Below, piece after piece: positions 44,768 to 54,590 of a DNA stretch of 64,000 nt. This DNA is from Bacteroidales bacterium (GTDB lineage: Bacteria > Bacteroidota > Bacteroidia > Bacteroidales > F082). Position numbers and translations under genes: made by a program. Numbering within the stretch: the first letter of the stretch is position 1; every line of letters begins with the position of its first letter. The DNA is taken from assembly GCA_030690365.1 (NCBI GenBank), contig JAUYGX010000042.1:1-64000 (forward strand), read 5' to 3'. The notes beneath the pieces are model-generated. The model ran no database searches. It had not been told where the DNA came from and saw nothing but the letters and a program-made list of their open reading frames with translations.

Positions 44768-45949
44768 ATGAATACGAATGACAAAGGTTTCAACACCAAG
44801 TTAATCCATGCAGGAGCATTTGAAGATGAATTCGGAAGTGCCACAGTACCCATTTATCAAACATCAACTTTCAAATTCAAGACTGCACAAGAGGGGGCCG
44901 ATTGCTTTTCAGGAAAAAGCAATGGGTATATTTACACCCGCATCGGAAACCCTACCATCAAGGCATTCGAGCAAAATATTGCTTCACTCGAGAATGGATA
45001 TGATGGAATTGCTACCAGTTCAGGAATGGGCGCTATCAGCAGTGTTTACATGGCCTTGCTCGGAGCCGGAAGCCATATTGTAAGTTCCGATGCCGTCTAT
45101 GGTCCCGCAAGGGGTGTTCTTGAACAGGATTTTTCCCGTTTCAATGTAGAAGCCACCTTTGTAAATACTTCTAAACTTGAAAACATTGTTTCGGCCATAA
45201 AACCCAATACCAAAGTTTTATATATTGAAACTCCGGCGAATCCAACCATGGAAATTACGGATATCATGGCTTGTTCAAAAATCGCAAAAGAACACAACCT
45301 TATTCTCGTGGTCGACAATACATTTTGCTCTCCATACCTGCAAAAGCCACTCGATTTAGGAGCAGATGTGGTACTACACTCGATTACTAAATTTATCAAT
45401 GGACATGCAGATATTGTTGGAGGAGTCATCGTTGCCAAAGATCCGGAAATCTACAAAAAGATCAGACATTCGATGGTGTACATGGGTTGCAACATGGATC
45501 CCACACAGGCATTTATGGTATTAAGGGGAGTTAAAACACTGGCTATCCGCATCGATCGTACCCAGGAAAGTGCGATGAAAGTGGCTGATTATTTGGAGTC
45601 ACATCCAAAAGTAGCCTGGATTAAATATCCCGGATTAACATCGCACCCACAATATGAATTGGCTAAAACCCAAATGAAAGGTTTTGGTTCGATGATGAGT
45701 TTTGGGCTTAAAGGAGGCTACGCAGCAGGCCAAAAACTAATGGATCATGTACATCTGGCTACCCTGGCTGTTTCATTGGGAGGCGTGGAAACACTTATTC
45801 AACATCCGGCTTCCATGACCCATGCTGCTGTTAGCAAAGAAAACAAAATAGCAGCAGGAATTACCGATGATTTAGTCAGGTTTTCAGTTGGCATTGAAGA
45901 TGCAGAAGATATTATTGATGATTTAAAACACGCATTGGATACAATTTAA
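44768..45949 (+). CDS. PLP-dependent methionine gamma-lyase / cystathionine gamma-synthase family enzyme
   Basis: The product has 393 residues. It has the Cys/Met metabolism fold: VPIYQTSTFKF, YTRIGNPT, SSGMGAISS, the phosphate-binding Tyr/Arg pair, and the PLP lysine in LHSITKFINGHAD. GGVETLIQHPASMTHA near the C terminus is typical of gamma-lyases. Methionine gamma-lyase (methanethiol, 2-oxobutyrate, ammonia) is favoured, but cystathionine lyase or O-acetylhomoserine sulfhydrylase cannot be excluded. Confidence 0.88.
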   Translation: MNTNDKGFNTKLIHAGAFEDEFGSATVPIYQTSTFKFKTAQEGADCFSGKSNGYIYTRIGNPTIKAFEQNIASLENGYDGIATSSGMGAISSVYMALLGAGSHIVSSDAVYGPARGVLEQDFSRFNVEATFVNTSKLENIVSAIKPNTKVLYIETPANPTMEITDIMACSKIAKEHNLILVVDNTFCSPYLQKPLDLGADVVLHSITKFINGHADIVGGVIVAKDPEIYKKIRHSMVYMGCNMDPTQAFMVLRGVKTLAIRIDRTQESAMKVADYLESHPKVAWIKYPGLTSHPQYELAKTQMKGFGSMMSFGLKGGYAAGQKLMDHVHLATLAVSLGGVETLIQHPASMTHAAVSKENKIAAGITDDLVRFSVGIEDAEDIIDDLKHALDTI

Positions 45950-45971
45950 AAACGCATCTGATTATATTTGG

Positions 45972-45979
45972 TATTTTTG
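45972..45979 (+). promoter_or_regulatory. -7 box (TATTTTTG) of the Rieske-cytochrome b operon
   Basis: TATTTTTG fits TAnnTTTG and lies 17 bases before the Rieske ATG. It falls 22 bases after the preceding stop codon, so the operon has its own promoter. Confidence 0.5.
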
Positions 45980-45996
45980 CTCATCAACCGGATACT

Positions 45997-46392
45997 ATGA
46001 AGCAAAAATACAACCGACGTCTTTTTTTAAAATTCATCGCCGCTTTTATGGGATTGTTGTTTCTTGGTTTATGGCAACGAATGGTGGACAGCAAATCGAA
46101 AAATAAAACCAAAAAACCGGCTGTGGTGCCATTGGCCGGTTTAACGGGTGTGAATTTTTTTGAAGAATTTATTGTGATCAAAAAGGATGACCAATTTGAG
46201 GTATTGTCGTCCAAATGTACCCATCTGGGTTGTAGAATCGATCAGCAGTCGCAGGATAAACTGATGTGCCCGTGCCATGGATCATCGTATAAATTAAACG
46301 GTCAGGTGGTTACCGGACCAGCCGTAAAACCCTTGCCTCAGTTGGCCTACCAGATTAATACCGATCAACAAACCCTGACCGTGGAACTATGA
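45997..46392 (+). CDS. Rieske [2Fe-2S] protein
   Basis: The product has 131 residues. One N-terminal membrane helix (~8-25) is followed by a small Rieske domain with both ligand boxes, CTHLGC and CPCHGSSY, the disulfide cysteines included. The cluster domain would sit outside the inner membrane. It is translationally coupled to the cytochrome b fusion (ATGA overlap), as in bc-type quinol oxidising complexes. Confidence 0.92.
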   Translation: MKQKYNRRLFLKFIAAFMGLLFLGLWQRMVDSKSKNKTKKPAVVPLAGLTGVNFFEEFIVIKKDDQFEVLSSKCTHLGCRIDQQSQDKLMCPCHGSSYKLNGQVVTGPAVKPLPQLAYQINTDQQTLTVEL

Positions 46393-49112
46393 TTAAGCCA
46401 CTTCATAAACTCATCACCAAAACCACTTTCGGTCAAATAAGTCTGGCCTTGTTGATTATTTGTGTTGTCTCCGGAATTTTTCTGATAGTGCCTTATAATG
46501 TCAACGATGCCTATGGTTCCATCAGTTTCCTGATGCTAACCAATCCGGCGGCTTCGCTTTTTCGAAACATACACTACTGGAGTGCCCAGTTTTTTCTGCT
46601 TTTCACAGTGATCCATTTATACGATCATTTTACCCGTAAAAAGGCCATCAAGCTCAATATGGCGTTGTGGTTCCGGCTTACCATCGGAGTGCTGATTATC
46701 TTTCTGGCCATGATCACCGGGTTTATTTTAAAAGGCGATGCCGATGCCGGTCAGGCACAAAGAATTTTCTCGGGATTGGTTACCCGAATTCCGTTGTTTG
46801 GAGAAATGATCCGCCAGACATTTCTTGGAGATGGCGAAAGTCTCCAGCTCATTTATGTTCACCACATTGCTACCTTCACTATTTTTATCATCATTGTTGT
46901 GATGGAGCATGCCCCAACCATCTGGCCCCGGTTGCGCGATTTTGTAATAACCATGACATCCATTTTGATATTGAGCGTTTTGCTGATGGTCCCCCTTCAC
47001 GATGGGTTAAGCCTGGTAGTAAAAGGACCCTGGTATTTCGTTGGATTTCAGGAAATCCTGCATTTGATTACCCATCCGGGCTATTCCTTGATCATCGTAT
47101 TGTTGTTGCTGTTTCTGCTATTTATGGTACCGCTTTCGCGGAATAAAGGATGGCTGCCCAAACGGTTATTGCTCTTTTTCACTTTGGTTTATTTGTTTCT
47201 TACTGTAATCGGTTATTTTTTCAGGGGAGCCAACTGGCAGTGGCAATGGCCCTGGAAATCAAATGAAATCAGTGCTGTATATAATCCCGTTAAAACCGCT
47301 GACTGGCAGGTTTTGGGTTTGTTTTCAAAAACTTCTGACACCTTACCGGAGGTTATTCTGGGCAGAAACGAAAGCTGTTTGATTTGTCACCAGGGGATGA
47401 CCGGATTTTCAAAATCGCATAATCCTCAGGCCGTTGGCTGCTATTCGTGTCATGGAGGCAATCCGTTTTCACCCGATAAAGAGGCGTCGCATCAGGGTAT
47501 GCGGCTCATCCCCGGAAATCTGGTGGATGCCGGACAATCGTGTGGAACCACACAATGTCACCAACAAATCACTTCACGCATCAACAATGGATTGATGGCC
47601 AATTTAAGTGGCATGATCAGTGTCGACAGGTTTGTGTTCGACGAAATTCCATCTCCTGATGAGCTTACCTCAGTAGATGAATTACACCATTCCCCGGCTG
47701 ATGAACATTTACGAAATATGTGTGTAACCTGTCATTTGGGAAACCCAAAAACCGAAACAGGGCCCATTACCAATGAAAGCAGGGGAGGAGGTTGCCTGGC
47801 CTGTCATCTCAATTACAATGAAGCAGGCAGCGGCCTGAGCCAACTTGCCGTTGACCGCAAAAACCATCCCGATTATCTGAAAATCCATCCATCCATCGAT
47901 TTAAAAGTCAGCAACAACCACTGTTTCGGATGCCATAACCGATCGGGAAGGATTTCGACCAATTATGAAGGCTGGCATGAAACACTGTTGAACCCGGATG
48001 AATTGCCCGCCAAGCACTCTTATCGCATCATTGACCAAACCAGGGTTTTTACGTACATTCAGGAAGATGTGCACCATAAATTAAAAATGGATTGCATCGA
48101 CTGCCATAATTCCTATGAGTTGATGGGTGATGATACGCGTTATGCCCATCAGGAACAACAGGTGGATATTGCATGTGCGGATTGTCATCGCACCAAAGCA
48201 GATCATACGGTTACTTATGCTCAATTGGATCAGGAGTCGGCAATCATCGCGGGACTCAGATATTCTGATATTTCGAATCAGGTGTTTTTAACTACTGAAA
48301 AGCGGAACAAGGCACTCATTAACACCGAAGTCAGGAACGATACCATGTGGATGCATGGAAAAAACCGGGATACAGTTTATGCTTTGCGTCCTCCGAATGC
48401 AATTTGTACCTATGGAAAAGCCCACGATGAGGTGAGTTGCAATGCCTGCCATTCGGCCTGGGCACCAAGCTGCATCGGCTGCCACAATGCCTACGACGAA
48501 AATGAACCGGGCTATAACATGGTTAAAAACATTGAAAAACAAGGGAGTTGGGTGGAATATGTTGGCGAATACAATGCCGGGTTGCCAGCCCTGGGAATCA
48601 GAAAAACGGAATCCGGGCAGGAAATAATTCCGGTGGTGCCCGGAATGGTGCTGACCATCGACTTGGCCAGCTACACCAAAGATAAACACGATTCGTTGCT
48701 CTTTAAGCGGTTGTTTGCCCCGGCGGCACCCCATACCACAGCCGCTAAAGGCCGTTCATGCGTTTCATGTCACAACAATCCCGAAGCATTGGGTTACGGA
48801 AAAGGAACGCTTACCTACGTGATCGATGATGGCCAGGGCATTTGGAAATTCAATTCGCATTATAAAAACAACTCCCACGACGAACTTCCTGAAGATGCCT
48901 GGGTGGGATTTCTGGATGATAGAAAAGGACAGGTGGTTTCTACCCGCACCGATGTATTCCCTTTTTCGGTCGATCAGCAAAAGGCCATCCTCACTGTTGG
49001 GGCTTGCTTAACCTGCCACGACGAAAAAAGTGCTATTATGGTACAAAGTGTAGTGAATTTTGATTCATTGGTGAAAACCGTTTCACCAAAATGCGTGCTG
49101 CCTGTTTGGTAA
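46389..49112 (+). CDS. Cytochrome b fused to a twelve-heme c-type cytochrome
   Basis: The product has 907 residues. Residues 1-205 are a b6-like four-helix domain with histidines for two hemes b (RNIHYW, VIHLY, YVHHIA, VMEHA). Residues ~210-290 add subunit IV-like helices with GPWYFVGFQEILH in place of the canonical PEW loop. From ~330 to ~880 the periplasmic part has eleven CxxCH motifs and one CxxxxCH (CGTTQCH), twelve hemes c in all. With the Rieske protein it forms a complete quinol-to-multiheme electron route in two polypeptides. The terminal acceptor is unknown. Confidence 0.9.
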   Translation: MIKPLHKLITKTTFGQISLALLIICVVSGIFLIVPYNVNDAYGSISFLMLTNPAASLFRNIHYWSAQFFLLFTVIHLYDHFTRKKAIKLNMALWFRLTIGVLIIFLAMITGFILKGDADAGQAQRIFSGLVTRIPLFGEMIRQTFLGDGESLQLIYVHHIATFTIFIIIVVMEHAPTIWPRLRDFVITMTSILILSVLLMVPLHDGLSLVVKGPWYFVGFQEILHLITHPGYSLIIVLLLLFLLFMVPLSRNKGWLPKRLLLFFTLVYLFLTVIGYFFRGANWQWQWPWKSNEISAVYNPVKTADWQVLGLFSKTSDTLPEVILGRNESCLICHQGMTGFSKSHNPQAVGCYSCHGGNPFSPDKEASHQGMRLIPGNLVDAGQSCGTTQCHQQITSRINNGLMANLSGMISVDRFVFDEIPSPDELTSVDELHHSPADEHLRNMCVTCHLGNPKTETGPITNESRGGGCLACHLNYNEAGSGLSQLAVDRKNHPDYLKIHPSIDLKVSNNHCFGCHNRSGRISTNYEGWHETLLNPDELPAKHSYRIIDQTRVFTYIQEDVHHKLKMDCIDCHNSYELMGDDTRYAHQEQQVDIACADCHRTKADHTVTYAQLDQESAIIAGLRYSDISNQVFLTTEKRNKALINTEVRNDTMWMHGKNRDTVYALRPPNAICTYGKAHDEVSCNACHSAWAPSCIGCHNAYDENEPGYNMVKNIEKQGSWVEYVGEYNAGLPALGIRKTESGQEIIPVVPGMVLTIDLASYTKDKHDSLLFKRLFAPAAPHTTAAKGRSCVSCHNNPEALGYGKGTLTYVIDDGQGIWKFNSHYKNNSHDELPEDAWVGFLDDRKGQVVSTRTDVFPFSVDQQKAILTVGACLTCHDEKSAIMVQSVVNFDSLVKTVSPKCVLPVW

Positions 49113-49216
49113 AACAATGACTTTTTTTGGATTTCAGGTGAAGTGCTGAGACAATTTCATTTTTTTTAAGACTTGTTTCTTTGAACTTTAGCTTATTTTC
49201 GCAAAAAATTTCATGC

Positions 49217-49963
49217 ATGAAAAGTGATAGCCTGGTTATTATACCAACTTTTAACGAAAAAGAAAATATTGAACGCATCATCCGCAAGGTGTTTAGTCTG
49301 GATAAAGACTTTGATATACTGATAGTTGAGGACAACAGCCCGGATGGTACGGCAGAGATTGTTCGTAAGTTGATAAAGGAGTATCCTGACCGTCTTTTCA
49401 TGCACGAACGGAAGGGTAAACTGGGGTTGGGTACGGCTTACATAGCCGGATTTAAATGGGGTCTGGAACGCGAGTATGATTATTTATTCGAGATGGATGC
49501 CGATTTTTCGCACAACCCGGAGGATTTAATCAAACTCTATGAAGCCGCTTCTAAACCAGGCAATGATGCCGCCATTGGCTCCCGCTATATTACTGGTGTA
49601 AATGTGGTAAACTGGCCTATGGGCAGGGTACTGATGTCGTATTATGCATCCATGTATGTGCGCGCTGTCACGGGTTTGAGTATCATGGACACCACGGCTG
49701 GTTTTATGTGCTGGACCAGGCGTTTACTTGAAAATATCGAACTCGACCGGGTTAAATTCGTGGGTTATGCATTTCAGATAGAAATGAAATTCACCGCCGT
49801 TAAACTCGGATTCAACGTGGTTGAAGTACCAATCATCTTTACCGACCGCACGGAAGGAACCTCCAAAATGAACAAAAGCATCTTTCGTGAAGCCATTCTT
49901 GGCGTCATGGATTTGCGTTTGCGTAGTATCTTGGGAAAAATTAAACCGATTAAAGCCATCTAA
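49217..49963 (+). CDS. Polyprenol monophosphomannose synthase-like glycosyltransferase (GT2)
   Basis: The product has 248 residues. The GT-A fold shows VIIPTFNEKENI, LIVEDNSPDGTAEI, the metal-binding FEMDADFSHNPED and the dolichol-phosphate mannosyltransferase motif GSRYITG. There is no C-terminal membrane domain. It would charge a polyprenyl phosphate with mannose or glucose for glycan export. ATG 49217 is used; an earlier in-frame codon adds residues unlike the family. Confidence 0.88.
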   Translation: MKSDSLVIIPTFNEKENIERIIRKVFSLDKDFDILIVEDNSPDGTAEIVRKLIKEYPDRLFMHERKGKLGLGTAYIAGFKWGLEREYDYLFEMDADFSHNPEDLIKLYEAASKPGNDAAIGSRYITGVNVVNWPMGRVLMSYYASMYVRAVTGLSIMDTTAGFMCWTRRLLENIELDRVKFVGYAFQIEMKFTAVKLGFNVVEVPIIFTDRTEGTSKMNKSIFREAILGVMDLRLRSILGKIKPIKAI

Positions 49964-49968
49964 ACGAA

Positions 49969-51324
49969 ATGAATTTACCTAAAAAAGTCATCATTGGTGC
50001 TTCCATTGTAAACGAGAACCGAACATTTTTTGGCTGGGTCACCATCGAAAATGGGCTGATAACCTCCGTGAATGAAGGATCACCAGATGCGCATCAGGAT
50101 TTTTCAGGTTTTGAATTAATTGATGCCAAAGGGCTTACCTTGCTCCCCGGTGTGATTGACGACCAGGTTCACTTTCGTGATCCGGGACTGACCTACAAAG
50201 GCGATCTGTCAACCGAAAGTAAAGCCGCTGTAGCTGGTGGAGTTACCAGTTTTATGGACATGCCAAATACCATTCCCAATTGTCTTACGCAGGAATTGCT
50301 GGAGGAAAAATACAAACATGCCGCCGGGGTTTCTTCTGCCAACTACAGTTTTTACATGGGCGCCTCCAACGACAACCTGGATGAGGTGGTAAAAACTAAT
50401 CCTGCCAATGTATGTGGTATCAAAGTGTTTATGGGTTCATCAACCGGAAACATGCTGGTCGACAAAGAGGAAACCTTAAACGGGATTTTTAAGCTGGCCC
50501 CAACACTGGTAGCCGTTCATTGCGAGGATGAAGCCACCATCTTAAAGAATCAGGTTGAATATGCCGCCCGCTATGATGAAAAGGCGCCAACCAGCATCCA
50601 TCCCGAAATACGGTCTGAGGAAGCGTGTTATCTGTCTTCCGCGAAAGCGGTAAAACTGGCCAAAAAAAATGGAACCCGATTGCACATCCTCCATCTATCT
50701 ACAGGCCGCGAAATGGAGCTTTTTGATAATAAACTACCACTTTCAGAGAAAAAGATAACCGCAGAAGTTTGTGTTCATCACCTTTGGTTTTCCGATGCAG
50801 ATTATGATGTAAAAGGCAACATGATCAAATGGAACCCTGCAATTAAAAAGGCATCTGACCGTGAGGCGCTTCTACAGGCCGTGATGGAAAACAAAATAGA
50901 TGTTATCGCCACCGACCATGCACCCCATACCCTCGAAGAAAAGGAGCGACCCTATTTTAAAGCCCCTTCCGGTGGACCAATGGTGCAACATTCGCTGGTG
51001 GCCATGTTGGAATTGGCCCGGCAGGGAAAGATATCCATCGAAAAGGTGGTGACCATGATGTGTCATCATCCGGCAGAATTGTTCAGGGTGAATAACCGGG
51101 GATACATCCGAAAAGGCTATGCTGCCGACCTGGTTTTGGTCGATCTTAATCGCCCGTGGACGGTGACTAAAAATAACGTACTCTATAAATGCGGGTGGTC
51201 GCCCATGGAAGATATCAGGTTTCACGCCCAGGTGGTTTCTACTTTTGTTAACGGGCAACTGGCCTGTCAAAATGGAGAAGTAAATCCCATGGTAAGAGGT
51301 GAGCGACTCACTTTTAACAGGTAA
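49969..51324 (+). CDS. pyrC: Dihydroorotase, class I type
   Basis: The product has 451 residues and cyclises carbamoyl aspartate to dihydroorotate in pyrimidine synthesis. Metal-binding residues are in DDQVHFRDPGLTYKG (HxR; the usual DxHxH is here DQVHFR), VHCEDE, LHILHLST and the catalytic IATDHAPHTLEEK. The single-His DQVHFR form is common in Bacteroidota dihydroorotases. It lies 5 bases after the glycosyltransferase gene. Confidence 0.9.
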   Translation: MNLPKKVIIGASIVNENRTFFGWVTIENGLITSVNEGSPDAHQDFSGFELIDAKGLTLLPGVIDDQVHFRDPGLTYKGDLSTESKAAVAGGVTSFMDMPNTIPNCLTQELLEEKYKHAAGVSSANYSFYMGASNDNLDEVVKTNPANVCGIKVFMGSSTGNMLVDKEETLNGIFKLAPTLVAVHCEDEATILKNQVEYAARYDEKAPTSIHPEIRSEEACYLSSAKAVKLAKKNGTRLHILHLSTGREMELFDNKLPLSEKKITAEVCVHHLWFSDADYDVKGNMIKWNPAIKKASDREALLQAVMENKIDVIATDHAPHTLEEKERPYFKAPSGGPMVQHSLVAMLELARQGKISIEKVVTMMCHHPAELFRVNNRGYIRKGYAADLVLVDLNRPWTVTKNNVLYKCGWSPMEDIRFHAQVVSTFVNGQLACQNGEVNPMVRGERLTFNR

Positions 51325-51338
51325 CCAATGTTTTGTGA

Positions 51339-51782
51339 ATGATGAGAAAAATATTCTACCTGCTTTTTATTTTCCTGCTATTTAATGCTTGTCAAAACCG
51401 CTCAGTTCCCAATCAGGGATTGGAGGTGGTGTCTGCTTTTTCGGATGGATCGGTCAAAATTGACCGCAGATATACTACCCTCAACGGTGTTAAAACATCC
51501 AACTATCAACGCGAATTTTACAACGATGGTCAGCTTTACAAGGAAGGCCCTTTAAAAAATGAAAAACCTGACGGCTTGTGGAAATCCTATTATCAAAATG
51601 GAACCCTCTGGAGTGAAGGCGAATTTGATCAGGGAGTTAGAAATGGAATCTCACGTACCTTCCATGAAAATGGAAGCCTCTACTATGAAGGAACTTACGA
51701 CCATGCGAAAAAGACCGGTCTATGGAAGTTTTTCCGTCCCGATGGTTCAATGATTAAAGAAATTGATTTCCCGAAGAAGTAG
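51339..51782 (+). CDS. MORN/YwqK-repeat lipoprotein
   Basis: The product has 147 residues with lipobox LFNAC. Repeats of the form YxNGxLxxEGxY recur about every 23 residues (YNDGQLYKEGPLK, YQNGTLWSEGEF, HENGSLYYEGTYD, PDGSMIKEI), the pattern of YwqK-type antitoxin-like proteins. No partner toxin is adjacent. Two ATG codons in a row at 51339 and 51342 are equally possible starts. Confidence 0.85.
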   Translation: MMRKIFYLLFIFLLFNACQNRSVPNQGLEVVSAFSDGSVKIDRRYTTLNGVKTSNYQREFYNDGQLYKEGPLKNEKPDGLWKSYYQNGTLWSEGEFDQGVRNGISRTFHENGSLYYEGTYDHAKKTGLWKFFRPDGSMIKEIDFPKK

Positions 51783-51797
51783 CCCTAACTTCTATGT

Positions 51798-52823
51798 TTA
51801 CTTTGTCGTCATTTCCAGATAAACCGGCAGGTGATCGCTGAATCCCCCATAGTATTTCTTCCCTGAGGCGGTTCTGCTGGGTCGTGCTTCTCCGTTTTTC
51901 GGTTTAAACAACAAATAATCGTGTTTGATCACGGTTTGTTTGTCAGCATTTACTTTGATGCCTCCGGCACCCGTGAGCATAGCGGTCGACACGATGATCT
52001 GATCGAACATATCCCATGTTTTATAGTAAAGCGATCCTTCACCATTTTTGTAAATAGCCAGCGACAGGTTATATAAAGTTTTTGGAGCCGGATTTGGAAC
52101 CACTTCTCTGGCCTGCAACTGATTTGTCATTGACGGATCAATTGGGTTGTCGTTTAAATCGCCTGCAATCAGGATGTTGGCATCAGGATTGACCTTCATG
52201 ATAGAGTCGGTAATGGTTTTGATCAAACTAGCTATATACTCTCTGGAAGGTTCGGTTTCGGCTTGTCCGCCCCAACGGCTCACCCAGTGGTTAACAAATA
52301 CATGAAGGGTGTCGTGTGCGTTCACGAGTCCCTTGCTGTAAAGGATATCGCGGGTTTTGTTGTGGGGATTTTCAGGAACCACCACCGGGATAAATCTGCT
52401 TTTAAGCGGTTTGAACTTGTTTGGTTGGTACAATAAAGCAACGTCAATGCCGCGTTCATCAGGGCTGTCTTTATGAATTATATTGTAACCGGCCTTTTGC
52501 ATCACAGGTGTACTGATAAGCTTCTCTACCACCCATCTGTTTTCAACTTCGCATAAGCCAAACAATGAGGGAAACCCTGTGGGGTCGATATCGCTCATTA
52601 TCTTGCTCAACTGTTCGAGTTTGTGATTGTAACGTTCTGTATTCCATGGATTATCATCGGTTGGTAAAAAATCTTCATCGTTGATGTTGGGATCGTTTAT
52701 GGTGTCGAACAGGTTTTCCACATTGTAAAAAGCAAAGCTGATAGCAGTGGTTTTGCGCGAACAATTGGTAAAGGTGAACAGGAATGAGGCTACAAATACC
52801 AACAGGATACTTTTTGATTTCAT
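51798..52823 (-). CDS. Endonuclease/exonuclease/phosphatase-fold lipoprotein
   Basis: The product has 341 residues with lipobox FTNC. It has the DNase I-like fold: FAFYNVENLFDT (metal-binding Asn/Glu), GLCEVENRWVVEKL, VNHWVSRWGG, IAGDLNDNPID and the C-terminal SDHLPVYLEM. Extracellular nuclease or phosphodiesterase activity is expected; Bacteroidota often carry such lipoproteins. Confidence 0.88.
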   Translation of the reverse strand: MKSKSILLVFVASFLFTFTNCSRKTTAISFAFYNVENLFDTINDPNINDEDFLPTDDNPWNTERYNHKLEQLSKIMSDIDPTGFPSLFGLCEVENRWVVEKLISTPVMQKAGYNIIHKDSPDERGIDVALLYQPNKFKPLKSRFIPVVVPENPHNKTRDILYSKGLVNAHDTLHVFVNHWVSRWGGQAETEPSREYIASLIKTITDSIMKVNPDANILIAGDLNDNPIDPSMTNQLQAREVVPNPAPKTLYNLSLAIYKNGEGSLYYKTWDMFDQIIVSTAMLTGAGGIKVNADKQTVIKHDYLLFKPKNGEARPSRTASGKKYYGGFSDHLPVYLEMTTK

Positions 52824-52864
52824 TTTTTAATGTATTAAAGATGAATATTTTATTTCAATCTGAT

Positions 52865-53245
52865 TTAGTCGTTTTTTATTTTACTAATTTCTCTTCGGTC
52901 TTTTTTTGTAGGACGGCCTGTACCCCGGTCCCTTTGCTCGGTTTTCATCTCGTGCATAAATTCCAGTCGTTCGTATTCTTCAGGCGGAGTTAAATCCCGC
53001 ATCAGTTCAGGAACCAATTTAGCCGCCACACGGTTTTTGGCAGGCTGGAGTACTTCAACCATCTTTTTTATTCCGGGCTGTTGTACTTCAATTATTTCAC
53101 CAGCTTTAACTTCCCGTGAAGGCTTGGCATTCTGCCCGTTAATCTTTACTTTGCCACCACTACAGGCATCGCCAGCCTGCGACCTGGTTTTATATAGCCT
53201 GACAGCCCAAAGCCACTTATCGATTCTAACGGCATCCATAATCAT
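52865..53245 (-). CDS. S4-domain RNA-binding protein (Hsp15-like)
   Basis: The product has 126 residues. The S4 domain is VRIDKWLWAVRLYKTRSQAGDACSGGKVKINGQ, read across two motifs, with a basic C terminus (TGRPTKKDRREISKIK). Hsp15 relatives recycle stalled 50S subunits. The ATG overlaps the last base of the der stop codon (TAATG), so it is coupled to der. Confidence 0.88.
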   Translation of the reverse strand: MIMDAVRIDKWLWAVRLYKTRSQAGDACSGGKVKINGQNAKPSREVKAGEIIEVQQPGIKKMVEVLQPAKNRVAAKLVPELMRDLTPPEEYERLEFMHEMKTEQRDRGTGRPTKKDRREISKIKND

Positions 53246-54554
53246 TATTTTTTTCTGAAATACAACTGAATTGGAACGCCAGTGTAGTTATAATGCTGGC
53301 GCAACTGGTTCTCCAGAAAACGTCTGTAGCTGTCCTTCATATCTTCGGGCAGGTTGCAGAAGAACACAAATTGAGGGGTGGCCGTCTTGAGTTGCATGAT
53401 AAATTTAATTTTTAAATAACGGCCCCGACTTCCCATAGGAGGCGGATTGTTTTCGATGATAGGCAACAACAGATCGTTTAGTTTTGAAGTGGTAATTTGT
53501 TGTTTTCTGCGTTCGTACACATCTTTGGCTAATTCAAGTACCTTGAAAATGCGTTGTTTTTCGGTAACGGAAGTGAAAACAATGGGTACATCTGTAAAAG
53601 GTGCAATTTTGGCCTTGATGTCCTGTTCAAATTTAAGGTGGGTATTGTGCTTTTATCAATCAGATCCCACTTGTTAACCACCACCACAATGCCTTTTTTG
53701 TTTTTTTCGGCCAGGTGGAAAATGTTAATATCCTGTCGTTCAATCCCGTTTTCGGCATCAATCATTACCACGCAAACATCTGAGTTTTCGATGGCCCGTA
53801 TCGACCTTAAAGTAGAATAGAATTCGATGTTCTCGAAAACCTTTCCTTTTTTACGTAAACCAGCGGTGTCCACCAGCATAAAATCGTGACCAAAAGCCTT
53901 GTAGCGGGTATAAATGGAATCGCGTGTGGTACCTGCAATGGGAGTAACAATGTTGCGTTCGTCACCCAACAGGGTGTTCACCAGCGATGATTTGCCCACG
54001 TTTGGACGGCCTACAAAAGCAATGCGGGGTAGTTCGGTGTCGAACTCTTCCATTTTCATGGTTTCGAATACCTTGACTACATCATCGAGCAGATCGCCGG
54101 TGCCACTTCCGTTGGAAGAAGAAATGGGATAAATATCGCCCAGGCCCAATGAATAAAACTCACTTGTGTTACCGGTTTGATTGGGTTCGTCGATTTTGTT
54201 GACCACCAGGAAAACCTTTTTTTTGGATTTGCGCAACAGATTGGCCACGTCCTCATCCAGTGGGGTCAGGCCTTCGCGACCATCTACCACAAAGGCGATA
54301 CCTTGCGCTTCTTCGATGGCGAAAACCACTTGTTTTCGTATCTCGCCTTCAAAAGTATCGTCGGAGCCATGCACGTATCCACCGGTATCGATCACCGAAA
54401 ATTCATACCCGTTCCAGTCGCTTTTTCCATACAGGCGATCGCGGGTAACGCCACTTTCCGATTCAACAATGGCCTCACGGCTTTGAATCAAACGGTTGAA
54501 GAGGGTCGATTTCCCTACATTTGGTCTGCCAACTATGGCCAATATATTGCTCAT
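53245..54554 (-). pseudogene. der: Ribosome assembly GTPase Der, interrupted by a frameshift
   Basis: The first frame (54554 to about 53650) has both GTPase domains: [26 protein letters not shown] and [31 protein letters not shown]. After DKST the frame runs into unrelated residues and a stop at 53529. The other frame continues as [17 protein letters not shown] to YERRKQQITTSKLN and the KH-like C-terminal domain ending at 53245. Restoring one base near 53647 (AGCACAATACC to AGCACNAATACC) gives one normal ~435-residue protein. Der is essential, so a sequencing error is likelier than a real mutation. Confidence 0.9.
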
Positions 54555-54590
54555 TGATTAAAGGGTATTTACAGGTTGTTAAAAGTAAGT

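Noticed and set aside
46389-49112. Two genes wrongly joined (cytochrome b and a separate multiheme cytochrome)
   Set aside because: The frame is continuous without a stop or signal peptide at the junction, and a membrane segment leads straight into the heme domain.
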